NCBI GenBank assembly: GCA_035943635.1
Contig: DASZBX010000032.1
Span: 1 to 64,000, forward strand
DNA length: 64,000 nucleotides
Direction: 5' to 3'
Source of the DNA: DASZBX01 sp035943635
GTDB taxonomy: Bacteria > Actinomycetota > Actinomycetes > Streptomycetales > Catenulisporaceae
The translations under genes and the position numbers were made by a program. The notes beneath the pieces are model-generated. The model saw only the letters and a list, made by a program, of their open reading frames with translations, had not been told where the DNA came from and made no database searches. Positions 28,623-35,822 of this stretch are shown here, piece after piece; the first letter of the stretch is position 1, and each line of letters opens with the position of its first letter.

Positions 28623-29477
28623 ATGAGCTGGATCGATTCCCACATGCACTTCTGGGACCCCGAACGGCTGGACTACGGCTGGCTGGAGAGCGAACCGGCT
28701 CTGAACCGGGCCTTCGGGCCGGACCTGCCGGATTCCGGGAGACATCTTATTTCTGGCGTCGTCTTTGTGGAGGCAGGACGACGTTCGGAGCAGAGCCTGG
28801 CCGAGGTCGAGTGGGTGGATTCACTCGCCAAGACCCGGCCAGGCCTACTCGGCATCGTGGCGCATGTACCGGTGGAGGATGCGGCGGAGCGTGGGGAGCT
28901 GCTTGCCGCGCTTCGTGCTCGGCCGCTGGTTGTGGGTGTGCGTCGCAATATTCAGGATGAGGCGCCGGGGTTCGCGCTGGCCGGGGATTTTGTTCGGGGG
29001 GTCCGGGCGCTGGCGGAGTACGGGTTGGTTTTTGATCTGTGTGTGCGGCATTGGCAGTTGCCCGAGGTGGCTGGGCTGGTTGCTTTGGTTCCGCAGGTTA
29101 CTTTTGTATTGGATCATCTGGGTAAGCCGCCTGTTGCGACTGGGCGGCGTGCTCAGTGGCGGGATGATCTGGAGCGGATTGCTGCGCAGCCCAACGTTGC
29201 TTGCAAGCTGTCCGGGTTGACTACTGAGGCTGATCATGAGAACTGGCATGAGGGGGAGGTGTTGCCGTATCTGCGTGATGCTTTGATGGTTTTCGGCGCT
29301 GATCGGTGCATGTTCGGTGGGGATTGGCCTGTTGCCACGCTTGCCACTACTTATGAGCGGTGGGTTGATGTTGTTGCCGCTTCGCTTGCCGCGCTTTCCG
29401 CTACTGATCAGGAGGCTGTTATGGCTGGGACTGCTCGGCGGATTTATCGGTTGGGTGGGGGTGGGGTGGTGGGGTGA
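28623..29477 (+). CDS. amidohydrolase family sugar lactonase (L-fuconolactonase type)
   Basis: The 284-residue protein has the amidohydrolase-2 features: IDSHMHFWDPERLDYGWL at the start (H-x-H metal ligands), VEAGRRSEQSLAEVEWV, VLDHLGKPP, LSGLTTEAD and MFGGDWPVATL. Enzymes of this group open sugar lactones such as L-fucono-1,5-lactone; the neighbouring fuconate dehydratase-like gene supports that role. The gene carries a GntR box in its promoter. Codons change from mostly C-ending in the first 40 to mostly T-ending in the last 48, and the stop lies in a G-rich tract about 100 bp before repeat A. Confidence 0.82.
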   Translation: MSWIDSHMHFWDPERLDYGWLESEPALNRAFGPDLPDSGRHLISGVVFVEAGRRSEQSLAEVEWVDSLAKTRPGLLGIVAHVPVEDAAERGELLAALRARPLVVGVRRNIQDEAPGFALAGDFVRGVRALAEYGLVFDLCVRHWQLPEVAGLVALVPQVTFVLDHLGKPPVATGRRAQWRDDLERIAAQPNVACKLSGLTTEADHENWHEGEVLPYLRDALMVFGADRCMFGGDWPVATLATTYERWVDVVAASLAALSATDQEAVMAGTARRIYRLGGGGVVG

Positions 29478-29570
29478 TGTTGGGTGGTTGATCGGGGGAT
29501 GGAAGTTTGGGATGGGGGTGGGGTTGGGGCTAACGGGTTGGCGTTGGGTTGTTGGTTAGGGGTGCTGGCG
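29448..29570 (+). other. G-rich tract at the lactonase 3' end
   Basis: The plus strand is almost free of C and holds runs such as GGGTGGGGGTGGGGTGGTG around 29455-29473 and GGGGGTGGGGTTGGGG near 29514-29529, which fit G-quadruplex patterns. It covers the last codons of the lactonase gene and the space before repeat A. Confidence 0.6.
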
Positions 29571-29574
29571 GACC

Positions 29575-29947
29575 TCGCCTTGTTTGTTTTGCGTCTACTA
29601 CATGCCTCCGGCGGGCCAGGAACCCCCAAGGATCCCCATGACCTGCTTGGATGGGTGGTGGGTCACCTTTTGGGTGCGTCGGATCGGGACCCTCGGCGCC
29701 CCAGTCGGCCCGTAGCCTGCCACACCGGACAGGCCCTGTAAACTCCCGGGCCTGGTCCTTTGCGCTGTCTGCTCGCCTCGGGTGCGGCTCGGGTTCGGGA
29801 GTTGACAGGTCCTGCCCGGCGCGGCAGTCTGCGTTCCGCCTGGGCCACCGAGGATCCCGATCCGACACACCCCTCTTTTGCGCGAGAGTCGCGCAGGCCC
29901 CTTTAACTACCGCAGCAGCCAGGCGAACCATACAGCTGCTATGGCGG
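29575..29947 (+). repeat. foldback repeat copy A
   Basis: A starts with TCGCCTTGTTTG and the shared block GCCTCCGGCGGGCC (29604-29617), then holds a giant hairpin: arm 29672-29748, loop 29749-29795 (47 nt), arm 29796-29872. The 77-bp arms align without gaps at 63 of 77 positions. A small hairpin GCGCGA-GAG-TCGCGC follows at 29880-29894, then the conserved ACTACCGCAGCAG block. Compared with copies B and C, the last 70 bp are missing. No conserved reading frame is present: A and C differ by an indel. It lies 98 bp after the lactonase stop, in the same direction. Confidence 0.85.
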
Positions 29948-30018
29948 GTGGAGGTCGGGAGGTCGGGAGGTCGGGAGGGCTGAAGGCGACCTGGTGCCTC
30001 GGCCTCTATGCTGCTGGT

Positions 30019-30388
30019 GTGTCTGATGGATCGAAGTTCTTCCATGTCTCATCTGTGCTCAATCGCGAATCGATTGCGAAGCACGGGTTGGACTGGGCTC
30101 GGATGAGTGCCGCGCCGGGTATCGCCGGCAGCCGCAGTCCTGAGGCAGAGGGAGCCTTCGTGTGCCGGGGCGAGGACGATGTGAGCTTCTTCCTGATGAT
30201 CAACAACACGGGCGGCCCCGGTTGATGTCTGGTCCGTGGACGATGTCGATGAGGAGTTGCTCACCGACAACGGCAGTGGATTCTTCTACCTACCTGGCCG
30301 CGTACCTTCTGCGCGAGTCCACCTCATACGGCGCGACGTACCAGCCAAGGCGAGCAGTCAGCCGCCGCCAAACGCCCGGCGCCGATGA
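30019..30388 (+). pseudogene. conserved hypothetical protein with a +1 frameshift
   Basis: From GTG 30019 the frame reads FFHVSSVLNRESIAKHGLDW, then MSAAPGIAGSRSP and FLMINNTGGP, and stops at 30225. Shifting by one base at the C run 30217-30219 restores VDVWSVDDVDEELL and FFYLPGRVPSARVHLIRRDV. I recall this pattern from small actinobacterial proteins of unknown function. One extra C in the run explains the break. It could be a true mutation, a sequencing error or, less likely, programmed frameshifting. It lies between the inverted repeat copies A and D. Confidence 0.6.
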
Positions 30389-30394
30389 TCACAA

Positions 30395-30545
30395 CCGTAT
30401 TCGGTGCATTCGCACCCGCACCCGTACCCGCCCTCCGCCGCACCCGCCCCCACCGCACTTGCTGCACCCGCAGCCGTACTCGAACTCGCACCCGTACTCG
30501 CCCCCCGCCGCGCTTGCCCCACCCGCTCCCATGCTGCCCGGCCCA
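30395..30545. repeat. C-rich degenerate tandem repeats
   Basis: The plus strand repeats units close to CGCACC, CGTACC and CGTACT with few purine runs (for example near 30411-30430 and 30470-30500). It resembles a degenerate minisatellite and is roughly complementary in composition to the G-rich tract at 29448-29570. No gene is visible in it. Confidence 0.5.
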
Positions 30546-30549
30546 CATC

Positions 30550-30652
30550 CCACTCTGCGCGCACTTGTCCAGCGCGACCGCTGCTCGCCGTATCAACTGT
30601 ATGGTTCGCTCGACTGCTGCGGTAGTTGAGGGGATTGCGCGGCCTCCGCGCA
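30550..30652 (-). repeat. foldback repeat copy D, 3' part only
   Basis: D matches the 3' module of copies B and C in inverted orientation: the small hairpin GCGCGG-CCT-CCGCGC at 30637-30651, then (reading leftward) the ACTACCGCAGCAG block, GAACCATACAG and the GGACAAGTGC tail. The giant hairpin is absent. D overlaps the 3' end of the GntR gene and supplies its stop codon. Confidence 0.75.
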
Positions 30653-31327
30653 GGGCAACATCTTCCGCAACCAAGCCTCAGATGTGTTGACATGCACAAG
30701 CGCGGTAGCCTGCGCGAGCAGCTGATCCCGAGACTGCAGAGCGTTCAGTATCGCCTGATGCTCATCAATAGTGGCCTGCGCGACATCCCCCAGCACGATC
30801 CCGCGCCACACCCGCGCCCGCGCAGTCCGCCCGGAGAGCCCGTCCAGCAACGTCGTCAACGTCTCATTGCCAGCCGCCTTGACCACAAGCCGATGAAAAG
30901 TAATATCCAGCTTCAGCAGCTCCTCAGCGTCCCCCATGTGCACCCGCATCTGCTCCATCACGCCGATCACCTCATCGAGCTGTTCAGGTGACATCCGCGC
31001 CGCGGCCATGGCCGTCGCAGGCGGTTCGAGCAGCCTTCGCACCTCCATCACCTCGAGCAGCGTATCCCCCTGGAGCAGCTCGAACGCGAACCCGATCCCC
31101 TCCAGCAGCAGATGCGGCGCCAGGCTGGTGACATACGTCCCATCGCCCCGTCGCACATCCAGCACGCGCGCGGAGGCCAGCGTCTTCACCGCCTCGCGTA
31201 CGCCGCTGCGGGAGATGCCCATCTGCAGCGCCAGCTGGTGTTCGGGCGGCAGCCGGGAGCCCGGGGGCAGTTCCCCGGACTGGATCATGCTGCGCAGACG
31301 GTTGATCACGTCGTCGGTCAGTGGCAC
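30593..31327 (-). CDS. GntR family regulator, FCD/FadR subfamily
   Basis: The 244-residue protein has an N-terminal winged helix (VINRLRSMIQSGELPPGSRL, MGISRSGVREAVKTL, residues 5-65) and an FCD domain with metal-binding histidines expected in DITFHRLVVKAAGN and IDEHQAILNAL. Such regulators sense sugar acids. GAGGAAT precedes GTG 31327. It is divergent from the dehydratase gene, with two GntR boxes between, and a third box lies before the lactonase. The last 20 or so residues (after WLRKML) are encoded by repeat D and are probably not original. Confidence 0.85.
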   Translation of the reverse strand: MPLTDDVINRLRSMIQSGELPPGSRLPPEHQLALQMGISRSGVREAVKTLASARVLDVRRGDGTYVTSLAPHLLLEGIGFAFELLQGDTLLEVMEVRRLLEPPATAMAAARMSPEQLDEVIGVMEQMRVHMGDAEELLKLDITFHRLVVKAAGNETLTTLLDGLSGRTARARVWRGIVLGDVAQATIDEHQAILNALQSRDQLLAQATALVHVNTSEAWLRKMLPCAEAAQSPQLPQQSSEPYS

Positions 31328-31413
31328 GTGGATTCCTCACTCACCCTCGGAAGGCGCCTGGAGTCATCGTACGTTTCTGCCCTTGGCGGCGTCCAGCCTG
31401 CTGATCTACCGGT

Positions 31414-31502
31414 AGACATCTGATTTATCGGTGCTATTCTTCCGCCGATCTCGGCTATGGACAGGACAGTCGCGGACAGTATAGAAAAGACATCATATGT
31501 TT
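31414..31502. promoter_or_regulatory. GntR boxes 2 and 3 in the divergent promoter
   Basis: AGACATCTGATTT at 31414-31426 and AGACATCATATGTTT at 31488-31502 match box 1 at 28550. Box 3 contains the palindrome ACATCATATGT. They lie between the GntR start (31327) and the dehydratase start (31598). Confidence 0.7.
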
Positions 31503-31597
31503 CAGCGTTCCATGCGGGCTGTCGACGTCGGTTCGGCCGAGACATCAAACATCTACCCCTGAATTCACCGGGCCCGGTCGGAGCCGAAAGGATCATC

Positions 31598-32965
31598 GTG
31601 AGCGAGCACTTCACCTCGCTGGAGACCTATGACGTCAGGTTCCCGACGTCCCGCCACCGGCACGGCTCGGACGCGATGAACCCCTTTCCGGACTACTCCG
31701 CCGCGTACGTCGTACTGACCACCAGCGCCGGGCGGCGGGGCTACGGGCTGGCGTTCACCGTAGGCCGGGGCAACGACGTGCAGGCCGGCGCGATCTCGGC
31801 GCTGAGCCCGCTGGTCGTGGGGCGCGATGTGGACGAGGTGCTGTCCGGCATGGGCGCCTTCTCCCGCACCCTGACCGGCGACAGCCAGCTGCGCTGGCTC
31901 GGGCCGGAGAAGGGCGCGATCCACATGGCGGCCGGCGCGGTCGTCAATGCCGTCTGGGACCTGGCCGCGCGGTCGGCGCACAAGCCGCTGTGGCAGCTGC
32001 TGGCCGACCTGACCCCCGAGCAGCTGGTCGAGCTGGTCGACTTCCGCTACCTGCGCGACGCGCTGACCGAGCAGGACGCGCTGGAGATCCTGCGCGCGGC
32101 CCGCGACGGGCGCGAGCGGCGCGAGCAGGAACTGCTGGAACGCGGCTACCCGGCCTACACGACCACGCCCGGGTGGCTCGGCTACGACGACGAAACCCTC
32201 GCGCGGCTGTCGAGCGAGGCGGTGGCCGAGGGGTTCAGCCTGATCAAGCTGAAGGTCGGCGGGAACCTGGCCGACGACGTGCGGCGGCTGGCGGTGGCCC
32301 GGGCGGCGGTCGGGCCGGACATGCCGATCGCGGTGGACGCGAACCAGATCTGGGGCGTGGCCGAGGCGGTGGCGTGGATGGACGAGCTGCGGGCGAGCGA
32401 CCCGTACTGGATCGAGGAGCCGACCTCCCCGGACGACGTGCTCGGCCACGCCGCGATCCGCCGCGCGCTCGCGCCGATCCGGGTGGCGACCGGCGAGCAC
32501 GCGCACAACGCGGTCATGTTCAAACAGCTGCTGCAGGCCGAGGCGGTGGACGTGGTGCAGATCGACGCCTGCCGGGTCGGCGGGGCCAACGAGAACGTGG
32601 CGATCCTGTTGCTGGCGGCCAAGTTCGGCGTGCCGGTGTGCCCGCACGCGGGCGGGGTCGGGCTGTGCGAGATGGTCCAGCACCTGGCGATGTTCGACTA
32701 CCTGGCGGTCAGCGGCACCTGGGAGGGCCGGGTGATCGAGTACGTCGACCACCTGCACGAGCACTTCGTCGAGCCGGCGGTCATCTCCGGCGGCCGGTAC
32801 GTGGCCCCGCGCGGCCCGGGCGGCGGCGCGCAGCTGCACCCGGAGTCGATCGCGGAGTTCGAATACCCGCACGGCGTGCAGTGGCAGCCGGAGGCCCTGG
32901 CCGCTGCGGCCGCGGCCGCTGACGCGCACGCCGCCGTCGGCGCCGACGTGAAGGCGCAGGCCTGA
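31598..32965 (+). CDS. L-fuconate dehydratase-like enolase superfamily enzyme
   Basis: The 455-residue protein belongs to the mandelate racemase/enolase superfamily. It has TTPGWLGYDDETL near residue 187, KLKVGG near 220 (catalytic Lys), VDANQIWG and IEEPTSPDD (metal ligands Asp, Glu) and GEHAHN. The TTPGWLGY element is typical of L-fuconate dehydratases, which convert L-fuconate to 2-keto-3-deoxy-L-fuconate. GAAAGG precedes GTG 31598; an upstream extension of the frame is not family-like. Its stop overlaps the next ATG by 1 bp (TGATG), so it is coupled to the reductase remnant. Confidence 0.87.
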   Translation: MSEHFTSLETYDVRFPTSRHRHGSDAMNPFPDYSAAYVVLTTSAGRRGYGLAFTVGRGNDVQAGAISALSPLVVGRDVDEVLSGMGAFSRTLTGDSQLRWLGPEKGAIHMAAGAVVNAVWDLAARSAHKPLWQLLADLTPEQLVELVDFRYLRDALTEQDALEILRAARDGRERREQELLERGYPAYTTTPGWLGYDDETLARLSSEAVAEGFSLIKLKVGGNLADDVRRLAVARAAVGPDMPIAVDANQIWGVAEAVAWMDELRASDPYWIEEPTSPDDVLGHAAIRRALAPIRVATGEHAHNAVMFKQLLQAEAVDVVQIDACRVGGANENVAILLLAAKFGVPVCPHAGGVGLCEMVQHLAMFDYLAVSGTWEGRVIEYVDHLHEHFVEPAVISGGRYVAPRGPGGGAQLHPESIAEFEYPHGVQWQPEALAAAAAAADAHAAVGADVKAQA

Positions 32966-33552
32966 TGCGGTACCGGAAACTGGGCCCGACCGGCCTGGAA
33001 GTCTCCGTGGTCGGATACGGCGCGAGCCCGCTGGGCGGAGTGTTCCGCAACGTCGAGGAGAACGACGGGATCCGCGCGGTGCGCACGGCGCTGGACCTGG
33101 GCGTCAACATCATCGACGTCTCGCCCTACTACGGCGCGACGGTCGCCGAATCAGTGCTCGGACGCGCGCTGCACGGGGTCGACCGCTCCTCGTACGTGTT
33201 GGCCACCAAGGTCGGCCGGTACGGCGAGGAACAGTTCGACTTCTCGGCGCAGCAGGTCGTGCGCAGCGTGGACGAGAGTCTGGCGCGGCTGGGCGTGGAG
33301 TACGTGGACCTTATCCAGTGCCACGACATCGAGTTCGGCGACCTAAACCAGATCGTGAACGAGACCCTGCCGACCCTGCGCACGCTGCGCGACGCGGGCA
33401 AGGTGCGGTTCGTCGGCGTGACCGGATATCCGTTGCCCGCGCTCGGATATGTCGCCGAGCGGGCCGAGATCGACACGGTCCTGACGTACTGCCGCTACAC
33501 CCTCGCCGACCAGGAGCTGACCCGCTGGCTGCCGCTGTTCGACCGCCTCGGC
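32965..33552 (+). pseudogene. aldo/keto reductase (sugar dehydrogenase type), C-terminal 40% lost
   Basis: The frame gives the first 196 residues of an aldo/keto reductase: LGPTGLEVSVVGYGASPLGG, catalytic Asp/Tyr in DVSPYYGATVAESVLGRAL, Lys in ATKVGRYG and His in IQCHDIEFG. Full members are about 320-340 residues. At about 33552, inside LPLFDRLGR, the sequence passes into the tail of an SDR gene in another frame. In this locus such an enzyme would oxidise L-fucose or L-galactose to the lactone. The open frame goes on through the aldolase gene to 34260. Confidence 0.8.
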
Positions 33553-33613
33553 CGCGTCGGACTACGTGCACGGCGTCGTCCTGCCGGTCGACGGCGGATG
33601 GATGGGGCGATGA
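33553..33613 (+). pseudogene. C-terminal remnant of a short-chain dehydrogenase
   Basis: In the frame +2 relative to the reductase, the DNA reads SDYVHGVVLPVDGGWMGR and stops at 33613. This is the canonical end of sugar-alcohol SDRs. The stop overlaps the ATG of the aldolase (ATGA), which shows the original gene order SDR-aldolase. The SDR body, expected to be a 2-keto-3-deoxy-fuconate or sugar dehydrogenase, was deleted together with the end of the aldo/keto reductase. Confidence 0.75.
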
Positions 33614-34260
33614 GCGAGGCGATCGCCGCGGCCCTGGGCCGGGACCGGATCCTGCCGGTGGTGGTGATCGACGACGCGGCCGCGGCCGCCGACCTGGCCG
33701 CCGCGCTGGCCGCCGGCGGCCAGCGCTTCGCCGAGGTCACCTTCCGCACCCCGCGCGCGGGTCAGGCACTGGCCGCGATGGCCGGGCACCCGGACCTGAC
33801 CGTGGGCGCGGGCACCGTGATCTCCACCGAGCAGGTCGACGTCGCGATCGACTCCGGCGCGCGCTTCGCCGTCTCGCCCGGGCTCGACAACGACGTCATC
33901 GAACACTGCCAGAACAGCGGCCTGCCGGTCTTCCCCGGAGTCGCCACCGCCACCGACATCCAGCCCGCCCTGCGCCACGGCCTGGACACGGTCAAGCTCT
34001 TCCCGGCCGAGGCGCTCGGCGGGCTGCCGCTGGTCTCGGCGCTGGCCGCGCCGTTCCCCGGCCTGACCTTCATCCCCACCGGCGGGATCGGCGCGGACAA
34101 CGCCCCGGCGTACCTGCGGCATCCGGCCGTGCTGGCCGTCGGCGGCAGCTGGATGGCGCCGCCGGGACGAGTGCAGGCGGGCGACTGGGACGCGGTCGCT
34201 ATGCTCGCCGCGCAGGCCCGAGCCCTGGCCGACGACCACGACCACGACCGCGACCGATAG
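33610..34260 (+). CDS. KDPG/KHG aldolase family protein
   Basis: The 216-residue protein has the class I aldolase pattern of 2-keto-3-deoxy-6-phosphogluconate aldolases: ILPVVVIDD, EVTFRTPRAG (catalytic Glu), VGAGTVIS, PVFPGVATATDI, the Schiff-base lysine in TVKLFPAEALGG and FIPTGGIG. It would split a phosphorylated keto-deoxy sugar acid to pyruvate and an aldehyde phosphate, together with the kinase that follows 9 nt downstream. The ATG at 33610 overlaps the SDR remnant stop. The same frame is open from the reductase remnant, so a fusion protein could also be made. Confidence 0.87.
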   Translation: MSEAIAAALGRDRILPVVVIDDAAAAADLAAALAAGGQRFAEVTFRTPRAGQALAAMAGHPDLTVGAGTVISTEQVDVAIDSGARFAVSPGLDNDVIEHCQNSGLPVFPGVATATDIQPALRHGLDTVKLFPAEALGGLPLVSALAAPFPGLTFIPTGGIGADNAPAYLRHPAVLAVGGSWMAPPGRVQAGDWDAVAMLAAQARALADDHDHDRDR

Positions 34261-34269
34261 GAACAGACC

Positions 34270-35367
34270 GTGTACGAACTGCGACCCGCCGCCGACTGCC
34301 GCTACGACCTCGTGGCGCTCGGCGAGGTCATGCTCCGGCTCGACCCCGGCGAGGGCCGGATCCGCACCGCCCGGCAGTTCCGGGCCTGGGAGGGCGGCGG
34401 CGAGTACAACGTCGCCCGGGGCCTGCGCCGCTGCTTCGGCCGGCGCACGGCCGTGGTCACCGCCCTGGCCGACAACGAGATCGGCCGACTGGTCGAGGAC
34501 CTGATCCTGCAGGGCGGAGTGGACCCGTCCTTCATTAAGTGGGCCACGTACGACGGCGTCGGCCGGACCGTGCGCAACGGCCTGAACTTCACCGAGCGCG
34601 GCTTCGGCGTGCGCGGCGCGATCGGCGTGTCCGACCGCGGCAACACCGCCGCCGCGCAGCTGGTACCGGACGACGTGGACTGGGACCACCTGTTCGGCGA
34701 CCTCGGCGTCCGCTGGCTGCACACCGGCGGCATCTACGCCGGGCTGTCGGAGCTGTCCGCGCAGACCGCCGAGGCCGCGATGGCCGCCGCGCACCGGCAC
34801 GGCACGGTCGTGTCCTACGACCTGAACTTCCGCCCGAGCATCTGGGCCGCGATCGGCGGCCAGGCCCGGGCGCAGGAGGTCAACCAGCGGCTCGCCCAGC
34901 ACGTGGACGTGATGATCGGCAACGAGGAGGACTTCACCGCCTGCCTCGGCATGCAGGTCCCGGACGCCGACATCCACCGCGGCGACGTCCCGACCGCCGG
35001 GTTCACCCGCATGATCGAGAACCTGACCGCGCAGTACCCGGGCTTCTCGGTGGTCGCCACCAGCCTGCGCGGGGTGCGCTCGGCCACGGTCAACGACTGG
35101 GGCGCGATCGCCTGGTCCGCGGCCCACGGTTTCGCCGAGGCCACCCACCGGCCCGGGCTGGAGATCCTGGACCGGGTCGGCGGCGGCGACAGCTTCGCCT
35201 CCGGGCTGATCCACGGCCTGCTCAACGGCTGGGAGATCGGGCGCTGCGTCGAGTACGGTGCCGCGCACGGGGCACTGGCGATGACCACTCCCGGCGACAC
35301 CTCGATGGCGACCGAGGCCGAAGTGGCCCGCCTGGTCGGCGGCGCGGGCGCGCGGGTGGTCCGGTGA
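34270..35367 (+). CDS. PfkB family sugar kinase (2-keto-3-deoxygluconate kinase type)
   Basis: The 365-residue protein has LVALGEVMLRLDPGEGRI at the start, EGGGEYNVARGL near residue 43, and the PfkB signature DRVGGGDSFASGLIHGL near 300 with the catalytic Asp. It should phosphorylate 2-keto-3-deoxy sugar acids before aldol cleavage by the upstream aldolase. The GTG start is 9 nt after the aldolase stop. A variant of the fucose pathway using kinase and aldolase is inferred from context. Confidence 0.85.
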   Translation: MYELRPAADCRYDLVALGEVMLRLDPGEGRIRTARQFRAWEGGGEYNVARGLRRCFGRRTAVVTALADNEIGRLVEDLILQGGVDPSFIKWATYDGVGRTVRNGLNFTERGFGVRGAIGVSDRGNTAAAQLVPDDVDWDHLFGDLGVRWLHTGGIYAGLSELSAQTAEAAMAAAHRHGTVVSYDLNFRPSIWAAIGGQARAQEVNQRLAQHVDVMIGNEEDFTACLGMQVPDADIHRGDVPTAGFTRMIENLTAQYPGFSVVATSLRGVRSATVNDWGAIAWSAAHGFAEATHRPGLEILDRVGGGDSFASGLIHGLLNGWEIGRCVEYGAAHGALAMTTPGDTSMATEAEVARLVGGAGARVVR

Positions 35368-35412
35368 ACGGTCCCGCATGAGCCAGAAGCCAGATGCCCT
35401 CAGGAGGGTGCC

Positions 35413-35724
35413 ATGAGAGTCGCACGGCACACCCGGGTCCGTCCGGACCGGATCGCAGAGTACGAAGCCGCGCACCGCGAAATCCCGCCGGAGCTGACCG
35501 CCGCGATCCGGGCCGGCGGCGCGACCTGCTGGGTCATCTGGCGCAGCGGGACGGAAATGTTCCACCTGATCGACTGCGCGGACTACCCGGCGCTGCTCGC
35601 CCATCTCAGTGCCCTGCCGGTGAACGTCGCGTGGCAGGCGCGGATGGGCGAGCTGCTGGACGTCGCGCACGACTACTCGGCGGACGGCGCGGCGGCCGGC
35701 CTGCCGGAGCTCTGGAGCCTGTGA
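35413..35724 (+). CDS. L-rhamnose/L-fucose mutarotase family protein
   Basis: The 103-residue protein fits the RhaM (YiiL) mutarotase family: an N-terminal RHTRVRPDRIAEYEAAHREI, a central WVIWRSGTEMFHLIDCADY and VAWQARMGELLDVAHDY. It interconverts anomers of a deoxy-sugar, which fits an L-fucose or L-rhamnose locus. GGAGGG precedes the ATG at 35413. It is the last gene of the cluster and is followed by a strong hairpin. Confidence 0.88.
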   Translation: MRVARHTRVRPDRIAEYEAAHREIPPELTAAIRAGGATCWVIWRSGTEMFHLIDCADYPALLAHLSALPVNVAWQARMGELLDVAHDYSADGAAAGLPELWSL

Positions 35725-35762
35725 GCCGGCCCGCGAGGGTGGCCGGCGGCTCCGCTTGAACG

Positions 35763-35802
35763 CCCGACCTGGCCGTCAGATAGGGGATCCGGCCAGGTCG
35801 GG
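35763..35802. terminator. bidirectional hairpin terminator
   Basis: CCCGACCTGGCCG (35763-35775) pairs perfectly with CGGCCAGGTCGGG (35790-35802) across a 14-nt loop, between the convergent mutarotase and membrane-protein genes. Short T runs lie to the right. Confidence 0.75.
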
Positions 35803-35822
35803 TTCACTCTTTCGTGTCTTGG

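Noticed and set aside
29575..29947. Repeat A as a retron non-coding RNA or group II intron
   Set aside because: No reverse transcriptase gene lies near any copy, and I see no intron domain V-like motif.
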